A stretch of 64,000 bases of DNA. It comes from 1-14-0-10-37-14 sp037130845 (GTDB taxonomy: Bacteria; Patescibacteriota; Patescibacteriia; Patescibacteriales; Patescibacteriaceae). The stretch is taken from NCBI GenBank assembly GCA_037130845.1, contig JBAXSE010000006.1:9483-73482 (forward strand), in the 5' to 3' direction. The notes beneath the pieces were generated by a model, which ran no database searches, was not told where the DNA came from, and worked only from the letters and a program-made list of their open reading frames with translations. Numbering within the stretch: position 1 is the first letter of the stretch; each line of letters begins with the position of its first letter. This document shows positions 16,601 through 25,238 of this stretch, piece by piece. Position numbers and translations under genes: made by a program.

Positions 16601-19600
16601 GGCGGACTGCACTAATTTGTGCAACAACAAGAATCTTAGCGCCCATGTTGTTTATGATGAGGTGAATAACCAGTGGACTTGGTCATGCGGTGATGAACAG
16701 TGCAAAGTCTACCAGATGGGTTGCGGTTATGAGCATGCCAAGGTGACGGATGTCCACGATGATCCGTTGAATTTGAATTGGACTGACAAAAGTTCAGCGC
16801 CAGCAAATGCCGCCTTCTATTACAATATGTCGCCGTCACAGGGACAAGGCTGTATCAATGGCGGCAAACCGGTGATGTATCAGCAACCAATCGGCAACGA
16901 AGACCCCGGTTTCTATGGCTATAACGGTTTGGCTGACAGCTACAATAACCGCGGCAAGTGGTTGTGGCGTTGCGAGTATACCGATCCAAACGGTACCAAA
17001 AATACCGCGCCCAGGAATAGCGGCTTACAAACACATCAGTTTGATTCTTTTAGTTATAATACGGCGCCTACCACCAGGCAGGACAATGAACGTTGGTGCG
17101 CGACTCCCGAAAGAGGCGAATGTCTGACTAAGAATCTGACTTGGGATACCATGACGGACAGTCCTAACGTTTCCGGTAATGGCCTCTGGGAAAACTCTGA
17201 CACTCCGTTAAGTTTGACTGCTTTCCAGGCCAAGGTAGAAGCCGGCAATCATTTCGGCAATAAATCATTGTGCTTGAATGGCGTTGCCCGCCAGGTTGTC
17301 CTAAAGGGTAATGACGAGAATATCTTCCAGCTATACCGCGATAATCCATCCACAATAACCGTAGACCCGGCCAAGAACATGGGCGTTTGGTTGGACCCTA
17401 AGGATCAATCAGGGTTATGGGATCACACCGGTTATGCTTATTACAGCCCAACCAAGGCGGCAGCCTATTGGGTTTGCGATCGCATGTTTGATAACTCTGG
17501 CAATTATAGCGGCAGCGATTCTGATTTTTACGGACCTTATAACATTTGTTATGCCAAGATTTCCGGCTGCCGCAAACCGCCGAGCGGGAAGATTGATTAC
17601 AGCATCAAATTAGTCGACCCTTTCACTAAGCAGCCTTTGGGTTTTGATAACCTTTTTGGCAAATGCTTTAATTCCAAGGGGCAGTTTGAAGACACTGCAG
17701 CCCATGATTGCTATAAGTTGTTTTGCGAAGATGGGCTGTTGGCCAAAGACTTAACAGACTTTAAGTATACAACCGGTGCTAATGGCGTGGTTTGGGATTG
17801 GAAGTGCGGCGGCGAAGTCTGCCAAGCCAAATCCAGCTGCAAGGCGGTTACCAAATTGGTTTTGGGTGATATTATTTCTGTACCGGTGGCCCCGGCCAGT
17901 ACTTGTACCGGTAATAAGGTTAAGTATTCGGTGGTGAATAGCGGTGATTGCAAGGATGTGACCTATACCTGGATGTGGAATCAATCTCCCGGCAGGACAG
18001 AAGGATTGTTAGGCGCTTTGAGTACGGCTGCCGGATCCGAAGTGATTGTCGATGCCGATCTGCAAGCCGATAAGCGCCAGATTACGGTGATTGCGACTTG
18101 CAATGATGAATGCGCGGACATGGCTAGCGACGAGGCGAAGAAAAACCTGGATGTCTTAAAGGTGCTTAAACCGACGGCCAATGGCACTTTGATACCTACG
18201 GATAAAGCTATCTGCACAGCCCAGCAGGGGACGCTGACAGCTGAGATTAAAGATTGTGAAAATCCGGAGATTACTTGGTATCATATGCGTGTGTGGCCTA
18301 ATCCGGATACGGATCAGAGCGGTACTATCAATTATCCAGATTGGAGTACTTATAAATTTGTTAATGGAACAGAGACAGCCGAGTTGCTGGCCGGCCTGCA
18401 TGACCGTACTCTTACTATCAGTGAAACCGATGACGGCGAATGGTATTACAAGGCGACGGTTAAATGTCTTGATTGCATCAATGATTTGAATCCTAAATAT
18501 GAAATTGACATGACCGGCGGCAATGTTCCGCAAACCGGTTCGGACGTCAGCAATATTTTCCATGTCAAGATTAACCCGGTTTATGCTTTGGCTCCAAAAC
18601 TCTATGCTTCCAAGGATGTTGATCCGACGGCAGCCGAGCAGAAGACCGCTATGACTGTCTGCAAAGACGAAACAGCCTCGCCGATTATTACAGCCGCCGA
18701 GACCAAATGCACGGGGACTAAGACCTACACCTTCTTGCAAGAGAAGGGCGTTTATTTGCCGATTATCACTGAAAGCGCAAACAATTGGTTTAATGCCTAT
18801 AATAAGCTGGTCAAGGGCCAGAACAAATTCAAGGCCCAGGTCAAATGCAGCGACGTCTGTACTGCTTTGCCAAATCCAAAAGATACCAACGAGGTGACTA
18901 TTACCTACAAAGAACCGGCAGTGGCTATTGATGCTTTGCCTAAGACGGTTTGCGTCGGCGATGATTTGGATTTGCATTTTACCGGGTATAACGCGGCTGA
19001 TCTTAGCGATGTCAGTATGACCGATTGCTCTAATCTTGATTGGAAATGGCGCTTTAGAAAGCAGGAAGCCGAACCGGGCGCAGATGAATGGAGCGATACC
19101 GATAATATTAAGGGCGCCGATAGCCAAATTATCAAACAGACTAAGATTAACGGCAAAGATGTTTATGCCAAAGACAGCGGCACTTTTGCCGATTATTGGT
19201 TCCAGACTGCTTGGCAGTGCAAGGATTGCATTACGCCTAAATGGCAGGCTGCCAATACGGCGATGGTGCGAGTGTATAATCCCAAGGCGACTATCGAGTC
19301 GATAACCAAGGATATTTGTTCCAAGGACAAGGTAGCCCTGGCAATCACTACTCCCGGCTGTCCGGCAGGTGCGGATACAAAGGGCGTTGTCTGGTCTCGC
19401 CAATGGCAGTATCAACCTGATGAAATGTCAGGTTGCAGCGACCCCGAAGATACCGATCGTGATTGTTGGTTGCCTGATGATGCATCCATTACGCCATCTT
19501 CGATAACCGAAAGCAGCGCGGCCGGGACTTATACCGATAATCCGGAAACAGTTGCCGATCGAGACACTACCTATCGTTATAAATTCAGCTATACTTGCTC

Positions 19601-22600
19601 TGCCTGCAGCCCCGAGCGATCATTAATCAGCTCCAATTGGGTGACGGTTAAGGTTAAGCCGGAGAGCACTCCGACTGTCACTTTGACCTCGTCCAAGGAT
19701 GAAAAGGCGGGTGATAGCGTTATCCAGGTTTGCCAAGATGACCTGGATAAGAGCACTTTGACTTATGCTTATGGTATAAATAAACTTTCTGATTGTTATG
19801 CCAATACAAAGCAGTACAATGTTGCCTTATACGCCGAGGAGGATAAATGTTTGGCGCTTAGCAATGCTCGGTCTGGCGGCGTTACTCAATTCACAAAAGA
19901 AAATGCTTTGACTAGGACTTTTGCCGGCATGGCCGGTTATGCCACATTGATGCCAAGGCGTTCATATTGGTTCCGGACGATTGTTAGCTGCATGGATCAG
20001 ACTGATCCGGCTTGCACGCGCGATGCTGATAGCAAATGCGCACAAGTTGACGTCTTGCCTAATCAAGAGGCGGCCGATGGGCTGGAGCTTGATATGCGCA
20101 ACAAGGCTCAAGACGCTAACGATACCAAAGTAGATGGTTTCTGCACCGAGCAAGAGGTCAAAAAGGTGACCTACACCGGCGCTTCCGGTTGCACTACTCC
20201 GACCTACGAATGGACTCTCAAGAAAGATGGCGCTATAGTCAAGTCCTATAATACCGCCAGTACGCCTTCGGTTGATTTGCAGGCTGATTTGGACAATGTT
20301 AATGGCGGTAATTATCAGCTGGAGTTAATGGTTAAGTGTGATTTGACTGTGCAGCCTTGCTTTAATGAGCAAGCTAATCCTTTTACTATCAGCTTTGCTG
20401 TCAACCGAACCAAGACTTTGGACCCGTCAATTACAGACGCCAAGACCGATCTTAAGATGTGCAAAGGAGACAAAGTGTCGCTGGCGGCTACGGATGCCGG
20501 CACTTGCACCGACAAGGGTTATTGTTGGAGTATGAAGCGAACTTATGATGCTGACTGCGAAGATGGCTCTTATCATAATGATGCAGCAAGCAAAGATTTG
20601 CAGTATTTGGCGGTCGGCACTTATGCGGCCAAGATTTACAGCTATTGCGCTGATGGCCTCTGTCCGCCAGTGCCGTATTGGAAGGCGAACGCAGAAACCA
20701 GGAATATTACTGTTTACCCTGTGGTCGAGTCGGTCAAGAAAGCAGAAATCACCAGAACCAGAACTGATGTCTTGTGTAATAATAAGGCGCAAGCGGAGTA
20801 TAAGTTAACTGCTGAGGCTAAATTTACTGACGCCAATCTGGCTGATTGTCCGGATAGTCAATTGACTTACGATTGGGCTTGGACGCAAAATGGCAAAAAG
20901 GCTAGCGCCACCGGCAAGACTCTAAATCTGTTGGCGCTTGGCCTAAAGGCGCAAGATACTCCTTATAGCTTTACGGTTACCGTTGCTTGTAGCGATCGCA
21001 ATCTGGATGCCGGCCATTGTCCGGAACTGCCAAACGATGCTCAGACGGCCTCTGTTGATGTCAGCGTCAATGATTATCCAAACGCACCGACTATCACCGC
21101 TAGTCCCAGTCCGACTACTGTTTGTTATGGCGATGATTCTACTTTGACAGTCGGCAATAACTTCGATTGCAGTGGTATTAACTCATCCAAGAAATATTAT
21201 TGGTATAAGAATAACACTGCCTTTGGCGCTGTGGATACCGATCCGACGGCTACGCCGGTTTCCAGATTATATAGCAATTTAATCACCACTCCGGTGTCCT
21301 TAACAGTTGAAGCCGCTTGCTCCAATAGCTGCGGCGAAGCCGGTTCCGGCAAGCAGGGTGGCAATGTGACGGTTATTACGGTGCCGGCCCAGACTGCCGA
21401 TAGTATTAGCGCCGAAAATTCAACTGTTTGTACCGATACTGGCACTGTCCTGACCGCCCAATCAAATAGTGACTGCACCGACGGTGCCAAGACTTATAAA
21501 TGGCAATCGAATTCGAATGGCACCTGGAACGATGTGGCCGGCGGACCATTTACCGTCAATACTTTGAGTACCGGTAACTTGAACGTTACGACCCAGTATC
21601 GCTTCAAGGCGACTTGTATAATTCATGGTTGCACTAAGGAATCGGCTGATTGGTCTGCTGCTAAAACCGTGACAGTCGCCAGCTGTACTTGCGGCGATGC
21701 CAATGGCAAGGCTTATACTGATGATCAATACTTTACTTCTACCGATTCGAACCTTGATAAGAGATGCGCTCCGGGCGGCGTTTGGGGCATTTATGTGACG
21801 ACCGATCCAACCCAATGGACTTGGACTTGCAAATATGGCAATGCTGATCCGATACCATGCTACGCCAACAAGTTAGCTTGTTCCAGTACGGGCACGATAT
21901 ACAGGACTACCACGGCTTGGAACACCCGCATGGGCGTGCGTAATTTGTGTACGATTACTGACTATGCCTGGAACAGGGATTTGTCCGTAAAGGCGACCGA
22001 CATTAATATGCGCGTATCTAATGATGCCGGACAAACTGACATTAACAAGCTAACGGTCTGGACTGATTACGGCACTCCATATGGTTCTTTGGCAACCGGC
22101 GCCCAGTGGTCTTGCAAAGGTGATAGCGGTGATAGTGGAGATAAGACCGATTGCTCGGCTAATATCGTCCAGTGCGGTGTTGCTTCCAGTAAAAGAACTT
22201 TAGATCGTGGCGCTGACATACAGCCTGTGTTAAGTAATATCTTGTATGGTTCTTATAGTATTGGAGAAGCGGGGAACACTTGGAATAGCGTTAGTGCAGC
22301 TCAACTGTGCACTAATTCCAGGCGGGCGGTAGATAAGAGCGTTGACGCGGTTAATCTGCTAAACGGCGAAGGCAAGCTAAATTGGCAGTGCACCACCGAT
22401 GATGCCGCTGATTATGTTGAGTGCGATGCGCGCCGCGATTGCGGCTGGACTTGCCAGACTCAACCGGGCGAAACTTGTCCAACTGCTGATGCGGGGAGAA
22501 ATTACCCGACTGTTCAGTTTGCCAGAGGGACGGTGAGTGGTAATTCGATGTGTTGGACTGCGCAAAATATTAAGACAATTACGAATCCTTCGGCTGATAT

Positions 22601-23276
22601 GTACTGGAATCAAGCATTAGCTATTCCTGATGCAACAACCGGCGTAGTGCCATGGACCAATTGGTTTAAAGTTGGAACGAGAGGCGGAACCAAACATAAA
22701 CACGGGCCGAACATTCCTGAGGTTGCGCTAGGTGTTTGTCCAACTGGATTCCATGTCCCCAATACTACCGAATGGTCTAATCTGGAAAATCTAATGAAAA
22801 CCGGTACTGATTGTACATCTTCCCGCTTCCAGACGAGCGATTGCAGCGGCGCAGCTAATCCGAACTTGCCGGGCTATACCGACGATGGTTTGACTGATAA
22901 GACTGGCTTTAATGGTTCAAGCAATGATTCCGGCTATTGGGTTAAGGATAAGCCTTATCCGGGTGATGTTAATTTGTATGAAGTCACTGCCGGCAGGACT
23001 GTGTGCGGTAATTTCAATGTTGATTCGCCCGAGGCTCATGCTTTTAGAAGCCCTTATTATTACAAGCTTAATAGTGATACGACGGTCTGGCGAGGCGCTG
23101 ACAATGGATTTTGTACTTCAACTGGCGCTAATCATGATGACGAAACGCCTCATCAGTTGCGTTGCGTGGCTCAGTACAGCTTTGCGCCGTCTATCGTTAA
23201 TCCGGGTGGCGGCGGTCGAGGCGGAACGCTAATCCCTCCGCCTCCGTGTATCGGTTGTTTCCGCTTTGGTATTTAG
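13629..23276 (+). CDS. Giant secreted Cys-rich, Ig-like-repeat, FISUMP-domain protein (3,215 residues)
   Basis: One uninterrupted frame fills about 15% of the window. Residues 1-30 are a signal peptide. Residues about 30-1400 are Cys-rich: modules ending in a W-x-W-x-C...C pattern (YEWQCVGGGQTVPC, YEWKCDS, WTWSCGDEQC, WDWKCGGEVC) alternate with DUF4215/Myxo-type disulfide modules (CGNGQIDLGEQCDG; CGDSVLQEGEECDLG near 445). Residues about 1415-2680 hold around eleven divergent Ig/PKD-like domains of about 115 residues, each starting near VCxGD and ending with a C-x2-C or similar cysteine pair. Residues about 2685-2940 return to the W-x-C modules, and 2950-3180 form a FISUMP domain (GVCPTGFHVPNTTEWSNLE). 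The end is Gly/Pro-rich with no recognised sorting signal. It is probably a long disulfide-stabilised adhesin or stalk; the binding target is unknown. Confidence 0.85.
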   Translation: MSKIPMLNAGGLKLIVLFFGVILALSAQAAGAVSCAPMVGTAGACVGGSATPNPASWNNTTRRYEWQCVGGGQTVPCYQTACGNGQIDLGEQCDGFNLGGKTCLSLGFLGGGALHCNACALDTSGCAAGQTTPPSTVTPPATGTGSLCGTTAQKCTGFSPGLMTCIGLGYTGGNLACDAATCNYKTTNCVSGGATRPSVPPVVVTPPTVPGTESNCLTPPANCDVAKIIFDTNPASLCQGGVAINFNYIGGLCSGSCMYECPNSSRGVPDSCFASDKFSCSGLDANNKYIGAQDQTVSVVPNYFLCFKNGKDAGQCAGKVTLNPVTFRYEWKCDSLPTNCFACAPSQCNYDKPAPAMSADLITNSTTAEGAKAFCKTGKLTGLRIVYTDPSDGLEHDILPMTDYFTNLNPKWRNSRMSWRCVVEPECTYPLVKKNDCFHYLPFCGDSVLQEGEECDLGAKNSDTGTCNTQCKLTYCGDKRVQKPNGKGGMEQCDPPGNGTETDSNCQPVFNEAPDGKTPTPPSKTDETIPVVLCEKNNGGPSTSAKGVKANKDTKDNVIVEPQWWGKCNGTCQCQPVDLTGKGECIKGYCGATAASQADCAAGETFNADICSCVGCNADSDCNRLVKPGFPSEKCDGVWYIQTKAKCENHKCVDVKTDCSKDNLNDCDDTSHKRLNRLCACGAVTKGGGGEALTYQGLDCVCNTTKKCDKTCGSECNEGEVVSSVRYDGVNSATCPSYLDKKECQGDCTFKVIDGGTCGDGKTDTWEDKKTGAKGGEECDPGRFCSDGKTACNDPITGKADDTKCLGMKNGDTACIKRPVDGCNAYCMLDCGRGDTEFNPDSKNYRLHDYYENGKLKDGWTTLALRAYNDGDKSFFCGIDTNKYLTPVNITIRYKSKPEDTEIQTIVTTWEDMQQYLGFHIIDITWHCYEGDRMPDCHYKECSVVFPGCATGVNNSFAYMNYSNSYYDWSDFEKKYDSVCTLDPKFVQKTEADCTNLCNNKNLSAHVVYDEVNNQWTWSCGDEQCKVYQMGCGYEHAKVTDVHDDPLNLNWTDKSSAPANAAFYYNMSPSQGQGCINGGKPVMYQQPIGNEDPGFYGYNGLADSYNNRGKWLWRCEYTDPNGTKNTAPRNSGLQTHQFDSFSYNTAPTTRQDNERWCATPERGECLTKNLTWDTMTDSPNVSGNGLWENSDTPLSLTAFQAKVEAGNHFGNKSLCLNGVARQVVLKGNDENIFQLYRDNPSTITVDPAKNMGVWLDPKDQSGLWDHTGYAYYSPTKAAAYWVCDRMFDNSGNYSGSDSDFYGPYNICYAKISGCRKPPSGKIDYSIKLVDPFTKQPLGFDNLFGKCFNSKGQFEDTAAHDCYKLFCEDGLLAKDLTDFKYTTGANGVVWDWKCGGEVCQAKSSCKAVTKLVLGDIISVPVAPASTCTGNKVKYSVVNSGDCKDVTYTWMWNQSPGRTEGLLGALSTAAGSEVIVDADLQADKRQITVIATCNDECADMASDEAKKNLDVLKVLKPTANGTLIPTDKAICTAQQGTLTAEIKDCENPEITWYHMRVWPNPDTDQSGTINYPDWSTYKFVNGTETAELLAGLHDRTLTISETDDGEWYYKATVKCLDCINDLNPKYEIDMTGGNVPQTGSDVSNIFHVKINPVYALAPKLYASKDVDPTAAEQKTAMTVCKDETASPIITAAETKCTGTKTYTFLQEKGVYLPIITESANNWFNAYNKLVKGQNKFKAQVKCSDVCTALPNPKDTNEVTITYKEPAVAIDALPKTVCVGDDLDLHFTGYNAADLSDVSMTDCSNLDWKWRFRKQEAEPGADEWSDTDNIKGADSQIIKQTKINGKDVYAKDSGTFADYWFQTAWQCKDCITPKWQAANTAMVRVYNPKATIESITKDICSKDKVALAITTPGCPAGADTKGVVWSRQWQYQPDEMSGCSDPEDTDRDCWLPDDASITPSSITESSAAGTYTDNPETVADRDTTYRYKFSYTCSACSPERSLISSNWVTVKVKPESTPTVTLTSSKDEKAGDSVIQVCQDDLDKSTLTYAYGINKLSDCYANTKQYNVALYAEEDKCLALSNARSGGVTQFTKENALTRTFAGMAGYATLMPRRSYWFRTIVSCMDQTDPACTRDADSKCAQVDVLPNQEAADGLELDMRNKAQDANDTKVDGFCTEQEVKKVTYTGASGCTTPTYEWTLKKDGAIVKSYNTASTPSVDLQADLDNVNGGNYQLELMVKCDLTVQPCFNEQANPFTISFAVNRTKTLDPSITDAKTDLKMCKGDKVSLAATDAGTCTDKGYCWSMKRTYDADCEDGSYHNDAASKDLQYLAVGTYAAKIYSYCADGLCPPVPYWKANAETRNITVYPVVESVKKAEITRTRTDVLCNNKAQAEYKLTAEAKFTDANLADCPDSQLTYDWAWTQNGKKASATGKTLNLLALGLKAQDTPYSFTVTVACSDRNLDAGHCPELPNDAQTASVDVSVNDYPNAPTITASPSPTTVCYGDDSTLTVGNNFDCSGINSSKKYYWYKNNTAFGAVDTDPTATPVSRLYSNLITTPVSLTVEAACSNSCGEAGSGKQGGNVTVITVPAQTADSISAENSTVCTDTGTVLTAQSNSDCTDGAKTYKWQSNSNGTWNDVAGGPFTVNTLSTGNLNVTTQYRFKATCIIHGCTKESADWSAAKTVTVASCTCGDANGKAYTDDQYFTSTDSNLDKRCAPGGVWGIYVTTDPTQWTWTCKYGNADPIPCYANKLACSSTGTIYRTTTAWNTRMGVRNLCTITDYAWNRDLSVKATDINMRVSNDAGQTDINKLTVWTDYGTPYGSLATGAQWSCKGDSGDSGDKTDCSANIVQCGVASSKRTLDRGADIQPVLSNILYGSYSIGEAGNTWNSVSAAQLCTNSRRAVDKSVDAVNLLNGEGKLNWQCTTDDAADYVECDARRDCGWTCQTQPGETCPTADAGRNYPTVQFARGTVSGNSMCWTAQNIKTITNPSADMYWNQALAIPDATTGVVPWTNWFKVGTRGGTKHKHGPNIPEVALGVCPTGFHVPNTTEWSNLENLMKTGTDCTSSRFQTSDCSGAANPNLPGYTDDGLTDKTGFNGSSNDSGYWVKDKPYPGDVNLYEVTAGRTVCGNFNVDSPEAHAFRSPYYYKLNSDTTVWRGADNGFCTSTGANHDDETPHQLRCVAQYSFAPSIVNPGGGGRGGTLIPPPPCIGCFRFGI

Positions 23277-23286
23277 GGCTAAAATA

Positions 23287-23336
23287 TATCAAGGGCTCTC
23301 CTGATAAATAATCAGAAGAGCTCTTTGATTTTTGTG
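23287..23336 (+). terminator. Terminator after the giant gene
   Basis: Imperfect arms ATCAAGGGCTCTCCTGAT and ATCAGAAGAGCTCTTTGAT pair over about 18 bp and are followed by TTTTT, 10 bp past the stop codon. Confidence 0.7.
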
Positions 23337-23500
23337 TTAAGGCGTATTATAATACGGTTATCTTTAATGAAAATTTACCCCTTCGCCTCATGGGCTACAG
23401 GCGTTAATTATTTATTTTTCATTGATTTTTAGATAATTTAAAGAAGTTTAAGTAAAAGCCTCGGGATATTATATGAGACTAGCTTAATAAAAGAATATAT

Positions 23501-24919
23501 ATGATAAACAAGCAAACAAAAATCGTAGCGACTATCTCTAATAAAAATTGTTCGGTTGACTTCTTGCGCAAATTGCATGATGCCGGCATGGACGTGGTGC
23601 GGCTCAATACCGCCCATCAGACGCCGGAAGAATCCAGTGAAGTGGTGGCCAAAGTGCGGGCCACTTCCCAGCGTCTGGCCATTATGGTTGATACCAAGGG
23701 GCCGGAAATCCGTACTCGTTACTTTGCCGAAGGCATTTCTTTGCCGGTCAAGAAGGGCCAATTGGTTAAGATGGCCGGTTCGGCCAAAGGGGAGTCGGCG
23801 CCAGGATTGATGCTGGTGGACTATCCTCGATTTGCCGCCGAGCTAAGCAAGGGTTCGCAAATCTTGATTGACGATGGCGAATTGGCACTTGAAGTAGTCA
23901 GCAAGAAAAAGGATCACGTGGTGGTTAAGGTGATGAACGAAGGCGTCATTAAGGGCAAGAAATCGGTCAATGTGCCGGGTGTCAGCCTCACTTTGCCGTC
24001 TTTAAGCATCAAAGACAAGACTTTTATCGATTGGGCTATGGCGGAGAAGATCGACTTTATCGCCCATTCCTTCGTGCGCGACGATAAAGACGTGCTAGCT
24101 ATCCGCAAACTATTGGATGCCAAAAAAAGTCCGATCAAGATTATTGCCAAGATTGAAAATCGCGCCGGCGTGGAGAATATCGACAAGATTATTGCCGTAG
24201 CTGATGGCATTATGGTAGCCCGCGGCGATCTGGGTGTGGAAATCCCTATGGAAGAAGTGCCTTTTGTACAAAAGCTATTAATCCGCAAATGTGTGGAACA
24301 AGGCAAGTCGGTTATTACGGCTACGCAGATGCTCCATTCCATGATCCAGAATCCGCGCCCGACCAGAGCCGAGGTTTCCGATGTGACCAATGCCATGTTG
24401 GACGGTACCGATGCGGTGATGCTGTCGGGCGAAACCGCCTACGGCGATCATGCCTTGGCCGCGGTGCGCACTATGGCGACAATCGCTTGCAAGGTTGATG
24501 TGATGAAGTCGCTAGTCTACTCTACCCGCATCAGGCCGGAACATCGGTTGGCTGATTATTTGTCCAAGGCGGCGGTCAAGATGGCTGAAGAATTGGGCGC
24601 CAAGGAGATTATCCTGAGCGACGTGTCTGATTATAGCGCCGAAATGGTGGCCAGTTACCGCCCATCGGTGCCGGTTTTTGTTAAATGCGTCAACGAAACC
24701 AGAGCGCGCCAATTGGCCTTGTCTTATGGTATTTATGCCCACTGTTTGCCTAAAGAAGAATTTAATAATGGCATGCTCAGAAAAATGCTGACCGATCTGG
24801 TGCGCAAAGGCAAACTAAAATCCAAGGATCTGATTGTCTACCTGTCAGGCGAGCAATCTTCCGGCCTAGTCGGCGACCAACTAGAGATCTGCCAAGTTGC
24901 CAAATACATCAAGAAATAG
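23501..24919 (+). CDS. pyk: Pyruvate kinase
   Basis: Last step of glycolysis: phosphoenolpyruvate + ADP to pyruvate + ATP, cytosolic. The 472-residue protein shows the N-terminal barrel start KIVATISNKN, the substrate Arg in DVVRLNTAHQ, the B-domain region from about residue 70 to 165, the catalytic Lys/metal motif IIAKIENRAGVENIDKII, ARGDLGVEIP and the signature TATQMLHSMIQNPRPTRAE, then DGTDAVMLSGETAYG and a C-terminal allosteric domain. All active-site residues appear intact. A 19-bp inverted repeat lies about 130 bp after the stop. Confidence 0.97.
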   Translation: MINKQTKIVATISNKNCSVDFLRKLHDAGMDVVRLNTAHQTPEESSEVVAKVRATSQRLAIMVDTKGPEIRTRYFAEGISLPVKKGQLVKMAGSAKGESAPGLMLVDYPRFAAELSKGSQILIDDGELALEVVSKKKDHVVVKVMNEGVIKGKKSVNVPGVSLTLPSLSIKDKTFIDWAMAEKIDFIAHSFVRDDKDVLAIRKLLDAKKSPIKIIAKIENRAGVENIDKIIAVADGIMVARGDLGVEIPMEEVPFVQKLLIRKCVEQGKSVITATQMLHSMIQNPRPTRAEVSDVTNAMLDGTDAVMLSGETAYGDHALAAVRTMATIACKVDVMKSLVYSTRIRPEHRLADYLSKAAVKMAEELGAKEIILSDVSDYSAEMVASYRPSVPVFVKCVNETRARQLALSYGIYAHCLPKEEFNNGMLRKMLTDLVRKGKLKSKDLIVYLSGEQSSGLVGDQLEICQVAKYIKK

Positions 24920-24927
24920 CCTAATTT

Positions 24928-24965
24928 ATTCCTGCCCGCCTAGACGAGCTGGCGAAGGTAGGAAT
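24928..24965. repeat. Dispersed CCTGCC-type hairpin
   Basis: ATTCCTGCC and GGTAGGAAT pair (one G-T wobble) around an inner CGCC/GGCG stem. It is related in base composition and placement to the elements at 13462 and 43951. Confidence 0.55.
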
Positions 24966-25046
24966 CTGTTAACTGTAAAGTGTTTGGAAGACTATTAAGA
25001 TCTGTCTATATTTTTTAGTTAATTCTTTAGCTAAAGCGAGCTAATA

Positions 25047-25090
25047 TCTCAAAACACTCACTCTTGAGCCAAAGAGTGAGTGTTTTGAGA
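25047..25090. repeat. Perfect 19-bp inverted repeat
   Basis: Arms 25047-25065 and 25072-25090 are perfectly complementary around a 6-nt GAGCCA loop. There is no T-run after it, so it is not a classic terminator, though it may stop or protect the pyk transcript. It may equally be a MITE-like insertion. Confidence 0.7.
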
Positions 25091-25220
25091 GCCCAAAAAT
25101 TATAAAATTATTTAAAAAATTTAAAAATTATAAAATTATAAAATTAAGAAACGTCATATATTAAAGTCTTTTAATTATTGTCACAATATTATTCCTTGAT
25201 TTGTTCTCTTGAAATTCCTA

Positions 25221-25229
25221 TGTTATAAT
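25221..25229 (+). promoter_or_regulatory. Extended -10 promoter giving a near-leaderless transcript
   Basis: TGTTATAAT ends 9 bp before the ATG at 25239, so transcription should begin about 3 nt before the start codon. This supports 25239 as the true start of the CAP-domain gene. Confidence 0.6.
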
Positions 25230-25238
25230 AACCTTACT

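Larger units (their letters stand above)
24920..25238. other. Intergenic region between pyk and the CAP-domain gene
   Basis: 319 bp without a gene. It contains a CCTGCC-type hairpin (24928-24965), a perfect palindrome CTTTAGCTAAAG (25025-25036), the 19-bp inverted repeat (25047-25090), an A/T-rich stretch of repeated AAAATTATAAAATT-like units (about 25094-25146), and an extended -10 promoter (25221-25229). Confidence 0.6.

Noticed and set aside
18156..19415. A 419-codon open frame on the minus strand inside the giant gene
   Set aside because: The plus-strand frame has signal peptide, domains and a terminator; the antisense frame is a by-product of its codon usage.
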